DNA of 64,000 nt from Streptomyces hyaluromycini (GCF_002217755.1 NZ_BCFL01000019.1:434001-498000), one strand, 5' to 3'; counted from the stretch's first letter, positions 11,031-19,563 are shown. Made by a program: numbers and translations. Notes: generated by a model not told the origin, from the sequence alone.

Positions 11031-11813
11031 TCAGTTGCTGCTCCAGAGCACATCTGCCCCGAAGTAGATGCGCACCACTCCGTCCCGGTCCAGGGCCAGT
11101 CGCGCGCCGTTGTGACCCTGGGTCTGGCTGGCCCAGACGGCGGTGCCGTCCGCCGCGTGGACGACGAGGTTGCCGTCCGACTGGAAGATGGCCACGTTCC
11201 CGCGCCCGGCGGTCCCCGACTGCCAGCGCAGAGAGCCGTCATGGTCGTAGAGGACCAGGTTGCCGTCGCTCTGGAACGCGAGGGTGATGCGGTCCGTCGA
11301 CCAGGACTGGCCCGGTGTCAGCCGGCTCGTCGCGTTGATGACCGTCCGGGTCCAGCGCGGGGTGGGGCTCGCCGCCTGCGAGGGGCCCACCGTCACCGTC
11401 ACCGTCGGTGCGGGTACGGGGGCGCTGGAGGGGGCTGCCTCGGCCGACGTCCTGCCGTCGGCGATCGGTGCGGGCGTGCTCGGCCCGCCGTGCGCCGGTA
11501 GCTTGTTGTGCTTTGGCCGCGACGTCTGTTGCGAACAGCAGGAGGACGACGGGAGCCTGGCCTCATTCCTTCCGCTGCGTGAGGACATCATCATGGGTGT
11601 GGAAACCAGGACCGTGCCCATCACGGCGACACTCATGAACAGCACCGTGCTGGAGCGGCTGTGGCGGAGCAACCGGCGGGCGCGGCGGCCGCGTTGCCGC
11701 GGGGTCGGGGTCAGCACATCGTGCGCGTCCGGCGGCTCTGGATCTTCTGCCGATGGGGCCGGTAGGGCCGGTGGGTGGAGGGGGTCGTGGGGGGTCAGAC
11801 GGTCGTGATCCAT
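11031..11813 (-). CDS. membrane-anchored bulb-type lectin domain protein
   Basis: A 260-residue protein. The N-terminal 60 residues are charged and Pro-rich, followed by one hydrophobic segment (STVLFMSVAVMGTVLVSTP) that probably anchors it. A Pro/Ala/Thr-rich linker then leads to a C-terminal B-lectin beta-prism of about 110 residues. The lectin repeats are visible as FQSDGNLVLYD, FQSDGNLVVHA and LALDRDGVVRIYF, matching the QxDxNxVxY pattern with the third degenerate. B-lectins bind mannose-type sugars; here the domain would face outward. I use ATG 11813; an in-frame GTG 21 bases upstream is an alternative. It lies downstream of the LuxR gene on the same strand with an 89-base gap. Confidence 0.8.
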   Translation of the reverse strand: MDHDRLTPHDPLHPPALPAPSAEDPEPPDAHDVLTPTPRQRGRRARRLLRHSRSSTVLFMSVAVMGTVLVSTPMMMSSRSGRNEARLPSSSCCSQQTSRPKHNKLPAHGGPSTPAPIADGRTSAEAAPSSAPVPAPTVTVTVGPSQAASPTPRWTRTVINATSRLTPGQSWSTDRITLAFQSDGNLVLYDHDGSLRWQSGTAGRGNVAIFQSDGNLVVHAADGTAVWASQTQGHNGARLALDRDGVVRIYFGADVLWSSN

Positions 11814-11902
11814 GGGCAGTGTCTCTCTCGTCACCGGTTCCGCAGGCTCTCGACGAGCGCCGGTGCGGCGGCCGCGTGGGTACGCCCTGCTCGCTCCGCG
11901 CC

Positions 11903-12553
11903 TCACAGCAGCCCGGCTCGCATGGCGTGCGCGACGGCATGGGTACGGTTGCGTAACCCCAGACGCTTCGTCAGATCGTGGACAATGGTCTTGATCGAAC
12001 GTTCCGAATAGCTCAGCTTGGCGGCGATCTCCGCCGTGTCCAGGCCTTCCGCCAGCAGTCGCAGCACGTCGAGTTCGCGGGGCACCAGGCCCGCCGTGTC
12101 CAGGTCGCGCAGTGCCGCGTCGTGCCGGTACGGATGACGTGTCAGCGCGGCGAGCCGCGCCACGAGGGCCGACGGCAGCTCGGCACGGCCCGAGTGGCTC
12201 TTGAGCACCGCGGTGGCGACCCGGGTGAGGCCGGTCCCGGACCTCGGCAGGAGGCTCACCACTCCGTAGGCGACACCGAGGGTCAGTTGCTCCTCACTGA
12301 TCTCGTCGGTGACCAGCACGACGCGGGCTGTGCCCTCCGTGCGCCGGCTGATGTGGTTCAGGCAGGACATTGTCTCGCCAGTGACCGCCTCCGCGACGAG
12401 GACCACGACATCCGCGTGCCCCAGGTCACCGGGCGCGAGTACCTCGACCCGTTCGTCCGCCTCCAGGTACGCGGCCGCACCGTCCCGGACCAGAGGGTCG
12501 CAGGCCAGTACGGCAACGGACGGGCGCTGCGACGGAACGTCGTGATCCGGCAT
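11903..12553 (-). CDS. LuxR/NarL-type response regulator with atypical receiver
   Basis: A 216-residue regulator. The N-terminal 120 residues have receiver-like alternation (SVAVLACDPLVRDGAAAYL, then ADVVVLVAEA), but the phosphoacceptor Asp is not in its usual setting, so control may not be by phosphorylation. The C-terminal LuxR helix-turn-helix is clear (LVPRELDVLRLLAEGLDTAEIAAKLSYSERSIKT in two stretches, about residues 145-205). The ATG at 12553 has a strong AAGGAG 6-7 bases upstream. It diverges from the small peptide gene at 13014 and precedes the lectin gene, so it may regulate both. Confidence 0.88.
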   Translation of the reverse strand: MPDHDVPSQRPSVAVLACDPLVRDGAAAYLEADERVEVLAPGDLGHADVVVLVAEAVTGETMSCLNHISRRTEGTARVVLVTDEISEEQLTLGVAYGVVSLLPRSGTGLTRVATAVLKSHSGRAELPSALVARLAALTRHPYRHDAALRDLDTAGLVPRELDVLRLLAEGLDTAEIAAKLSYSERSIKTIVHDLTKRLGLRNRTHAVAHAMRAGLL

Positions 12554-13013
12554 GCGTCTCCTTCCCTCAAGTGCGCCGCCGCACGGCATACGTGTACGGG
12601 CGCCCGGTTCTTGGTCCATGCCGTCCGGTACCTCGTCCGTGTCGTACGGACGGCAGCCGCACGACGTGCGGTCCCCGGACGTCGGCAGGGCCTCACCTGC
12701 GCGTGAGCGCACGGTAATAGGTTCCACACCGTTGGTATGTGCCCGGGACTTTAAGAGCCGCGCAGGTGGAGATCTTGCCCGACAGTGCACACGAATAGGT
12801 CCGTAAATGCACACCGAGCAGGGGGATCTGCCTCACGAGACGGGGAGTTCGCCTCTTCGGGCGGGACGAGGCGTTGCGTGCCGTAACTGCGCCGATCGCC
12901 GAGGACTCGGCCGGTCGCTGCACGAATGATCGTAAGCAGGGCACCGCAACACGGCTCGTGGAGCCCTCAGGTGCCCATTCCCCCAATGTCTTCCGTACGA
13001 AACGGAGAACGCT
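12554..13013. promoter_or_regulatory. divergent upstream region of LuxR gene and peptide gene
   Basis: A 460-base spacer without a convincing gene. It must hold the promoters of the LuxR regulator (minus) and the 44-residue peptide (plus). A GTCCGT and ACGGAC inverted pair with a 5-base spacer occurs at 12635-12651, and a related CGTACGA core recurs at about 12995-13001 just before the peptide. These are possible but unproven operator sites. Confidence 0.35.
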
Positions 13014-13148
13014 ATGAACACCCTTACTGTGATCGACGAACTCGAAGCGCTGTTGGACGGTTCGTGGGAGGACGTATCCGAGACCGAAGCCTCCGACGTC
13101 GAGGTCCGCATGCCTCGCCTCGGTGACGGCGGGTACAACTACTGCTGA
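13014..13148 (+). CDS. 44-residue acidic peptide, candidate modified-peptide precursor
   Basis: An ATG with GGAG 7 bases upstream starts a 44-residue peptide that begins MNTLTVIDELEALLDGSW and ends RLGDGGYNYC. The first 30 residues are strongly acidic and helix-prone, like leader peptides of ribosomally made, modified peptides. A short C-terminal part follows with Arg-Met-Pro-Arg, a Gly-Asp-Gly-Gly turn, two Tyr and a terminal Cys. Two hairpins follow at once, so it has its own transcript. No LanB, LanC, radical SAM or lasso enzyme is visible nearby. The closest candidates are the polyprenyl synthetase-like enzyme, DUF2332 protein, FAD oxidoreductase and ABC exporter 5-10 kb away. A modified-peptide role is inference. 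Confidence 0.65.
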   Translation: MNTLTVIDELEALLDGSWEDVSETEASDVEVRMPRLGDGGYNYC

Positions 13149-13160
13149 CCATGGGGGCGT

Positions 13161-13180
13161 AGCCGTCCGACGGGACGGCT
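13161..13180 (+). terminator. terminator hairpin 1 after peptide gene
   Basis: AGCCGTCC and GGACGGCT form a perfect 8-bp stem around a 4-base loop, 12 bases after the peptide stop codon. Confidence 0.7.
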
Positions 13181-13184
13181 GACA

Positions 13185-13221
13185 GGAAGGGCGGGGCGTA
13201 TCCTGACCGCCCTGCCCTTCC
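13185..13221 (+). terminator. terminator hairpin 2 after peptide gene
   Basis: GGAAGGGCGGGGCG pairs with the complementary arm at about 13208-13221 in a 14-bp stem with one mismatch and a short loop. It lies directly after hairpin 1. The tandem pair suggests an abundant monocistronic peptide transcript. Confidence 0.65.
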
Positions 13222-14099
13222 GCGTCGGGTGCGCCGCAGCATGAGCGAGCCGTCGGGCCCGGAGCCCTCGGGGGTGCCTGCTGCAGCTGCGACACCTGTC
13301 GATCCGGGCGGCGGTGCTGCCGGCGTGTTCCGGCTGCGATGCGAAGCCCGACCGGATCGAGCAGGTGCCGGAACGTACTGAATCAATCGTCCAGACCCTC
13401 GGCAGCGGGCGGTCGCGCGCCGCCGAGGCCAGGGGGCCGGCACACAGCATGACGCGGAGCCCAGCGGCCGTTCGGCACTTACCGGTGACGGTCTGCCAGC
13501 GGAGACCGTGCGGTGCACCGGCCTCGGTCGGCCCGCTGCCGATGGAACGGCTGGTACCAACCCGTACGAGGCTGGTGTCGGCGGGCCGGTGTGGCGAGGA
13601 ACGAAGCACCGGCTGATCACCGCGCCGGTGCCGCGAGACAGTCATACCGGGATCAGGGCGAGGAGTTGGGCCGGCATGACGAGTTCACCTGCGCCACCAG
13701 CATCCCGATCTCTTTCTCTATCCCGATCAGTCTCTGACAGCACGCTTGTAGAGAAATCGCCAACGGCGTCCTCTCGAAGGATTTCCGCAGAGGCGCCGAC
13801 TGACGATTGTAGGAGCCAAAAGAACCAGAGTAGGGCGAGGCCGGAACGCGCTTTAACAGACACTGGCGCTTGCCTACAGACACCAGGACCACCTAGCCAT
13901 GCACTCTGCGGACAAGTACAACCAGTCCAAGGAGTACGCCAGTGCCAGGCGCCATCTCGGAGCCTGACCATGCGGGAAAAGGCTAGGACCGTTCGTCACT
14001 TTACTTCGTCTTCACCGAAATTCCGGTGTCAGTGTCGCCGGGCTATCACGGTCATTCCACCGTGATGTCTCGCAGCAGAATCCACATCCAGGAGTAACA
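13222..14099. other. intergenic region with possible transposase relic
   Basis: No intact gene. On the minus strand at about 13653-13892 a frame ends with SLQACCQRLIGIEKEIGMLV and resembles the helical region of IS110-family transposases. It is short and could be chance. The rest shows mixed frames with no consistent coding signal. The promoter of the downstream hydrolase should lie near 13990-14080, where the sequence is more AT-rich. Confidence 0.3.
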
Positions 14100-15122
14100 G
14101 TGCCCCGTTTCGCCCGCATCGCGGTTGCGGTGCCTGCGTTCGCGTTGACCATCTGCGGGATGGTGGCCGCCGGGCCGCCGACGTCCGCACAGCAGCGTCC
14201 GGCCGACGTGCCGACTGCCACATCAACCTCCACGTCGCGCTCACATGCGACGACGGGGTCCGCCGCGACGGTCGTCGAGCGCACCATCCACGGCGACGGC
14301 GTCGATCTGTTCGTCCGCGCGGTCGGGTCACCGCGCGCCGAAACTACCGTAGTCGCCCTCCACGGTGGACCGGGCCTGTCCAGCGACTACATGCGCGCCT
14401 TCGAGAAGCTGGCCTCCGACCACGTCCGGGTGGTGACCTGGGACCAGCGTGGCACCGGGCGTTCCACCAAGCCGGCCGACGGCGACTACTCGGTCGCGTC
14501 ATACGTCGCGGACCTGGAGGCTGTGCGTCAGTCACTGGGCGCGCCGCACATCGTGCTGCTCGGCCACTCCTGGGGTGGGCTGATGGCGTCCGCCTATACC
14601 GCCGCCCACCCGGACCGGGTCCGTGCGTTGGGGCTGATCGACGCCGAACCGGCCGATGGGGCCGCGGCTCAGGCAGGCTTGCAGCCCTTCAATGCGAGGC
14701 TGGCCAAGCTGGTCGGCGACGGTGTGATCCGGCTGCCGATTCCGGACGTGATGGGCGATGACTGCACCGCGCAACTGAAGGCGTTGTTCCCGGTGTACTT
14801 CGCCGACCCGAGCTTCGTACCGCCGCCCGGTGCGCTTGACACAACCACCTGCTCTGCAAGCGCCGGCGCTGCAACGAACCAGGGCCTGACCGCCGAGACG
14901 TTCGCTGGAATCGCCTCGGGCCTGGCCCAGTACCGTGGCCCGGCATTGATCCTTTCCGGCGCAGACGACCCGTTCGGGTCCGGGTGGGTCAAGGCCGGGC
15001 AGCAGGAGCTCGCCCATGCCCAGCCCCGGGTGGTCGTCGTCCCGAACGCCGGCCACTTTCCGTGGCTGGAGCAGCCGGAGCCCTCGTTCGCCGCGGTCCG
15101 GGCGCTGGTGTGCGGGTCCTGA
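14100..15122 (+). CDS. secreted alpha/beta hydrolase, proline iminopeptidase-like
   Basis: A 340-residue alpha/beta hydrolase. The first 31 residues form a signal peptide ending near TSAQQ. HGGPG at residues 88-92 is the oxyanion motif of prolyl iminopeptidase relatives, and GHSWGG at 155-160 places the nucleophile at Ser157. Family logic puts the Asp in the GADDPFGSGW segment and the His in NAGHFPW near the C-terminus. It should be exported and cleave a peptide or ester substrate outside the cell. The GTG start has AGGAG 6 bases upstream. The gene stands alone, ended by a strong hairpin. Confidence 0.9.
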   Translation: MPRFARIAVAVPAFALTICGMVAAGPPTSAQQRPADVPTATSTSTSRSHATTGSAATVVERTIHGDGVDLFVRAVGSPRAETTVVALHGGPGLSSDYMRAFEKLASDHVRVVTWDQRGTGRSTKPADGDYSVASYVADLEAVRQSLGAPHIVLLGHSWGGLMASAYTAAHPDRVRALGLIDAEPADGAAAQAGLQPFNARLAKLVGDGVIRLPIPDVMGDDCTAQLKALFPVYFADPSFVPPPGALDTTTCSASAGAATNQGLTAETFAGIASGLAQYRGPALILSGADDPFGSGWVKAGQQELAHAQPRVVVVPNAGHFPWLEQPEPSFAAVRALVCGS

Positions 15123-15130
15123 CGTACTGG

Positions 15131-15169
15131 GGCCACCTACCTCGGCGCCACCGTCGCCGGTAGGTGGCC
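15131..15169 (+). terminator. terminator hairpin after hydrolase gene
   Basis: An 11-bp perfect stem (15131-15141 with 15159-15169) with inner GGCG/CGCC pairing lies 8 bases after the hydrolase stop. Confidence 0.8.
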
Positions 15170-15305
15170 AGGGTCCAGACGGCGGCCTGCGGGTGCGCCG
15201 TGGCGGCGACCGTACCCCGCCCGACCGCCACGGTCGGCGTCGTGGCCTACGCTCGGGTCGAACGCCGTCGCGAACCCCGCTCAAGTCCGAAGAGCCGGGT
15301 TGGTT

Positions 15306-15337
15306 ACCGGAACCCCGCTCGGCGGCGGGGTTCCGGT
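15306..15337 (-). terminator. terminator hairpin after small coiled-coil gene
   Basis: A perfect 13-bp stem (15306-15318 with 15325-15337) with a 6-base loop lies 6 bases beyond the stop of the minus-strand gene at 15344. This supports that gene being real. Confidence 0.75.
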
Positions 15338-15343
15338 CGTGGA

Positions 15344-15511
15344 TCACGGCAGAGCAGCCGCAGCACGCTCGACATCGAGGGCCGCGATGCGCTTGTCGGC
15401 GAATCTGAGGTTGTCCCGAGCTGCGGCGAGTTCGTTCTCCAATTCGGTGTTTTCGTTGGTCAACCGGCGAACCTGCTTCTTCAGGAACCGTCTCCGACAG
15501 AGGCTTCGCAC
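15344..15511 (-). CDS. 55-residue coiled-coil protein
   Basis: A 55-residue protein. It starts with a basic stretch (VRSLCRRRFLKKQVRRL), followed by a heptad-patterned helix that includes NENTELENELAAARDNLRF, typical of a short parallel coiled coil. GTG at 15511 is the only sensible start because an in-frame TAG lies 9 bases upstream of it. The ribosome site is weak (GGTAGG). A perfect hairpin follows the stop. Basic region plus coiled coil could mean DNA binding, an adaptor or an oligomerisation role. No family is recognised. Confidence 0.6.
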   Translation of the reverse strand: MRSLCRRRFLKKQVRRLTNENTELENELAAARDNLRFADKRIAALDVERAAAALP

Positions 15512-16291
15512 GTTTGCCTACCCGTCCGGCGTTGACGTGTCCCGCTCTGCCCTGTGCTTGCTCGCCGTCCGCCGCAGAGAACACCGTCATACTCTCGGCC
15601 CCCGATGGCGGCGCCTGAGCCCGGGCCGGCAGACCTTGCTCACTCTCGCCCACCCCCGCAACGGTCCGCGGCCGAGGGGGAAGCTGTCCGCCGGCCAACA
15701 GGCCAAGCCGTCCTCGCCCTCCAACTGGCCTGCTCGGGCTGAGGATGGAAAGAGCTGTGAGTGGGGTCGGCTGCCTCGTACTTCTCGCGAACAGCGCCGC
15801 CTCCCGGCGCCGCGGGGCGTCGTCGCGGCCGACTCTCGTGATACGGAGCGGATCGGGAGTTCCAGCCCGATGCGGATTACGGCCGGACAAGGAGACGGAA
15901 CCGGTCCCGGATCGGTTCACACATCTTCGCCATGCTGCGCCAGGCCGTGAGCCGGGATCGACACGCAGTTCATCCCGAATGGTGTGCGGCACGGACGAGA
16001 CGATGCCGCAGCTGTTGCCGACGCCGGGGCTGCTGCGGGTGCCGGCGACATCCCTGCATCTGGCCGACGGGCAACCGGTAGCCGTCGATGGTCACTCTGC
16101 CGCCCGTACGGATCGTGAGTCGGTCGTTGGGACGCACTCGCATCATGTGTTCCGTCTCGGTGCAGGCGTAGACGCCACTCCCCAGCCCTTGACATCGGGT
16201 GAACCGTGGCACGTCCAACACCGTTGTTGCCTATCGCCGTCATGGCCGCGGCCGAAAGGCCAGGTCCGTATCCGAGATGGAAGGCTGAGTC
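15512..16291. other. region without a well-supported gene
   Basis: No frame is convincing across the region. A minus-strand frame at 15970-16221 includes HMMRVRPNDRLTIRTGGRV and TIDGYRLPVGQM and reads like protein, so a relic or short gene is possible. At 16205-16240 the minus strand encodes IGNNGVGRATV, which has a near-copy at about 17921-17955 (see findings). The promoter of the 439-residue gene should be at the right end. Confidence 0.3.
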
Positions 16292-17611
16292 ATGCCACAC
16301 GGGCAGGAGCACCGTCAGCACAGTCATGAGGAGTCCAACCAGGAGGAGGCTTCGGCCACCGCATATCGCCCTGGACCCGACTTGTCAGTTTCCTCGTCTG
16401 CGGACGCTGACCGCGAGGAGACCACCGGCACCGCGTCCGCGGTCATCGTCCGCGAGACCACCCCCGACCAGGTCCCGCCCCTGCCCGACGCGGAGGAAGC
16501 CCGCAGGTATGTCGACAGCAAGGGGCAGTACGCCAGGGGACAGATCCACTTCGACGCGGGGCACTACCAGAAGCTCGTACTGGATGTCAGGAGCCAGGAG
16601 TTCTACTTCTACTGCGACGACTGGCGGGTGCCACGGGGCCGGAACAAGAATGACCGGTTCCCGCCTTCGGCCGGCGTCTGGGCCCCGTTCCATTGGCAGC
16701 GCGTTGCCGACATCCTGTTCTGGACGATCGACTCGCACTACAACTTCGTGGAGCGTCCGTACCTCACGCTTGAGGAGGGCAACGCCTTCGCCCATGAAGT
16801 CGCCGCGCTCGCCCAGGCCCTGTTGCTGAACCTGCAGTCCGTCCCCGGCACCAACACTTATGACTGGAGCGCGGAGTCGGCCAGCGCGGGTATGGACATC
16901 CAGGCTGCCTGCAGCCGTCATTGGCACCCGCCTCAGGGCCGCCGCCCGGGGCTCGTGAACATGGCCGAGGCCGTGTCGGTTCATCCCAGCCTCGTTCAGG
17001 ACCGGTGGGCCAGTCTCGACGACAGGCAACTCGACGAGGAGGCTGAGCGCCTCAACCGGTACGGCCTGTACCTCAACCCAGCCATCGCCGAGGCCTTGGG
17101 AATCGACCCCCATGCCCACGGCGCGTCGCTCATCGGTACCCGGGCCTGGCTCTACAAGCACCGCCGCGAGGCCGCCGCCGGCCGCCCGGTGCAGAATGCC
17201 GCCGCCTTCCTCGCTGCGCAGCCGGCGCTCGTCACCGCCGACACCACGTCTGCCGAGTTGGAGGCCGTTCCGGAGAGGGCCAGCGCGGCTGCCGAGGCCG
17301 AGGGGATCGTGCTGCTCGGTAACACGACCTACGTGGCTCACGCCCGGCGCGAGGAACTGCGTAAGGAGGTCCTCGACGAACTCGCGGCGTACGGCAGGGC
17401 TCGCGCGGCCGCCGAGGCCACCGCGAAGTCCTGTCGCTCCGCCGTCTACGCCCGTCTGTACCGCGTGCTCTCGTGGGAAGACCGGCCGGGCGTCAAATCC
17501 GCCGTCAGTGACACTGACCTCGGCGAACTGGCGCACGTCAGCAGCCAGACGTTGGTCAGGCTTCGTGAGCGGCTCGACGAGGGCACCGATGAGGAGGGCG
17601 TCGATGGCTGA
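16292..17611 (+). CDS. hypothetical protein, 439 residues
   Basis: A 439-residue soluble protein with no recognised family. The first 80 residues are acidic and disordered. Residues about 85-195 look globular and aromatic-rich (FYFYCDDWRVPRGRN, FHWQRVADILFWTIDSHYNFVERP). The C-terminal 220 residues are helical and Ala/Glu-rich, ending in an acidic tail. The ATG has GGAAGG 7 bases upstream and codon use matches neighbours, so it is very probably expressed. It stands alone on its strand and context gives no function. Confidence 0.75.
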   Translation: MPHGQEHRQHSHEESNQEEASATAYRPGPDLSVSSSADADREETTGTASAVIVRETTPDQVPPLPDAEEARRYVDSKGQYARGQIHFDAGHYQKLVLDVRSQEFYFYCDDWRVPRGRNKNDRFPPSAGVWAPFHWQRVADILFWTIDSHYNFVERPYLTLEEGNAFAHEVAALAQALLLNLQSVPGTNTYDWSAESASAGMDIQAACSRHWHPPQGRRPGLVNMAEAVSVHPSLVQDRWASLDDRQLDEEAERLNRYGLYLNPAIAEALGIDPHAHGASLIGTRAWLYKHRREAAAGRPVQNAAAFLAAQPALVTADTTSAELEAVPERASAAAEAEGIVLLGNTTYVAHARREELRKEVLDELAAYGRARAAAEATAKSCRSAVYARLYRVLSWEDRPGVKSAVSDTDLGELAHVSSQTLVRLRERLDEGTDEEGVDG

Positions 17612-18077
17612 CCCTATATCCGGATAAGGGGGCGATGAGCCGCGCCCGACGTGGCTGCACTGGTGCCTCGAACCTGCTTCCGGAGGCTCCCGACCGCACA
17701 GCTACTCCGCCTCGATGAGGGACGGGCCTTACGCGTTCCAGGACGATCCAGGTGCCGAGCGTCGCCAGGGTTTTCCCGCCGGGGCCCGGTCTCCGTCATC
17801 ATCCGGGCGACCTGGAAGCTCCGGGCCGCTCGACCGTCTCACTGCAACCGCTCACGAAACCCGACCTGGAGCTCCGCCGGCGCTCGGACGACGACCTGGT
17901 TGGGGCGCTGGGGCGAACAGTGGCATCTCCAATTCCGATGTTTCCCATGTTTGCGGTGAGCCGGACGAGGGCCGGCCGGACCCTGCGCGGGCAGTAGTGA
18001 CTGCGTCCCAGGGGGATCTCCATCGGCGGGCTCCGCGAGAGCCTTGGACAGACGATCGGCGACAGCGGTCTATTGCC
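17612..18077. other. intergenic region with a repeated motif
   Basis: No gene is convincing. A near-copy of the element at 16201-16235 occurs at about 17924-17957 in the same orientation, about 26 of 34 bases matching. The mismatches sit mostly at codon third positions of a minus-strand GNxGxGxATV peptide. A short palindrome, TATCCGGATA, lies about 17620-17630 after the upstream stop and may act as a weak terminator. Confidence 0.35.
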
Positions 18078-18638
18078 TCAGCCGGCGGCGGCGTCGACTC
18101 CTCGTTCTTGCAGCGCGAGGCGCAGCGAACGCAGGCCATAAAACACGCGGGACTTGACGGTACCTGGCGCAACGCCGAGCACAGCAGCGGCTTGCTGGAC
18201 GGTGCGGTCGGCGAAAAACGTCTCAAGGAGTGCCTCCCTGTGCACCGGTGTCAGAGCTTCCAGAGCGTCTCGTATCACCATGGTGACGAGAACCCGGTCG
18301 ATGTCATTGATCTCGGTGCACATGTCGTTCAGCCAGGAGGTATCGCTCCCGACCTCCTGGGGGCGGGCCAATCGGGTGCGGTGCCCGTCGATGACCAGGT
18401 TGCGAGCCACTCGGAACACCCAGGGCCGTACGGCCTTCCCCTCCTGGCCGGAGAGATCGAACTTTTGCCAGCAGCGGAGCAGCGTCTCCTGGACGACGTC
18501 CTCAGCGCGGTGCATGTCTCCGTTCAGCAGGCGCAGGACGTATGCGTGGAGGGCAGGCCCGTGGGCCAGGTACAGCTCCCGCAAGGCCCGCTCCTCGACG
18601 GTGTCGGCGCCCGCTGAGCCGATGACGTTCAGGTTCAT
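18078..18638 (-). CDS. ECF-family RNA polymerase sigma factor
   Basis: A 186-residue sigma-70 family protein with region 2 (LYLAHGPALHAYVLRLL, RAEDVVQETLLRCWQKF, PWVFRVARNLVIDGHRTR; about residues 22-95) and region 4 (LTPVHREALLETFFADRTVQ, then AAVLGVAPGTVKSRVFYGLR; about 130-180). The ATG has GAGGAA 8 bases upstream. It resembles SigL/SigK-type ECF factors, usually paired with a zinc-binding anti-sigma gene, but none is visible next to it. It follows the 258-residue T4SS-associated gene on the same strand with a 148-base gap. Confidence 0.92.
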   Translation of the reverse strand: MNLNVIGSAGADTVEERALRELYLAHGPALHAYVLRLLNGDMHRAEDVVQETLLRCWQKFDLSGQEGKAVRPWVFRVARNLVIDGHRTRLARPQEVGSDTSWLNDMCTEINDIDRVLVTMVIRDALEALTPVHREALLETFFADRTVQQAAAVLGVAPGTVKSRVFYGLRSLRLALQERGVDAAAG

Positions 18639-18786
18639 AGCGTGTTCCTCGGTTCGTCGACCGGTCAGGCCGGTAATTTCCCGTTTCTCCAGAGGTGTTA
18701 TGGCTCTGTTCCTGGAGTGGTTCGAGTTTCCCGAGGGGCTGTCCATGCGAGATTTACAGCGGAGATATGAACGGATGACGCCCAGG

Positions 18787-19563
18787 TCAGGGTGTTGACG
18801 TAAGCCAGTGCAGATGGCGCCTCACCAGGTCCGCGAGCTCGCGATGGCTGGACGGAAGCAGCTCTTGTCGCTCCAACGTGTCGTACATGTGCAGCAGTTC
18901 GTGGCCATGGGCGACGGCCGCGGCATCGTCCTCAAGCCGACGCCAGGAAGCGGTGGCACGGGCCAGATCGTCCGGAACCCGTGCGTCGCCGTCCCGGCAA
19001 CGGATCCGTGCGACCCCGAGGGCCAGCACAGTGGCCTGACGGTGCTCGCCGTACAGATACGCGAGATACGCCTCCATAGCACGTGCCTCCAGGGTGTGCG
19101 CGTGGTCATGGCCTTCGACATCGGCGAGGTGTACGCGCAGAGCGCTCGCCATCTCCAGTGCATGTCTCACATCGCCGTCAGCAGCGGCGCGATTGATGGC
19201 ACGAACGCGGTCGAGAAGTCGGGCGGGTACGGGGGTCCCGCCGGTGGAGGCGGATTCCTTGACGGCTGCCGCGGGCTCGGCCGTTTCCGGCAGCGGTTGC
19301 CGCGCCTCCTCGGCCCCCGAGGATGCGTCGAGTGTCAGGATGCGGCTGGAGCCGTCCGGGGCGACCTCCAATCGGAAGGTCGTGAGCCCCGGCCGGCTGT
19401 CGATGACCGCTTCGACCGCGGCGCCCAGGCGCCGAGCATGACCTTGCAGCAGGTCGAGTACGAGTTCGTGTATTGGCCTCTGGGAGTCCCGGAACATCGG
19501 CTCGCCGTTGACCTGGGCCGTGTCGTTGTCGCCGATGAGGATCTCGAAGTGGGCTGACGCCAT
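18787..19563 (-). CDS. hypothetical protein associated with T4SS-like cluster
   Basis: A 258-residue soluble protein. Residues 1-100 form an alpha/beta domain (FEILIGDNDTAQVNGEPMF, then RLEVAPDGSSRILTLDASS), followed by an acidic linker. A helical C-terminal half of about 140 residues (LDRVRAINRAAADGDVRHAL, then MEAYLAYLYGEHRQATVLAL) resembles TPR-like repeats. GAGGAG precedes the ATG by 7 bases. It starts 14 bases after the lytic transglycosylase gene, so they are cotranscribed. A scaffold or regulatory role in the transfer cluster is inference. Confidence 0.75.
   Translation of the reverse strand: MASAHFEILIGDNDTAQVNGEPMFRDSQRPIHELVLDLLQGHARRLGAAVEAVIDSRPGLTTFRLEVAPDGSSRILTLDASSGAEEARQPLPETAEPAAAVKESASTGGTPVPARLLDRVRAINRAAADGDVRHALEMASALRVHLADVEGHDHAHTLEARAMEAYLAYLYGEHRQATVLALGVARIRCRDGDARVPDDLARATASWRRLEDDAAAVAHGHELLHMYDTLERQELLPSSHRELADLVRRHLHWLTSTP

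Noticed and set aside
13014..13148. A lanthipeptide or lasso peptide precursor
   Set aside because: The C-terminal part has one Cys and no Ser/Thr cluster, and no LanM, LanKC, lasso cyclase or protease gene is near, so these classes are not supported.
14532..15992. A 486-residue minus-strand frame across the hydrolase gene and beyond
   Set aside because: Antisense to the hydrolase, crosses two hairpins and a better small gene, and shows no protein-like pattern.
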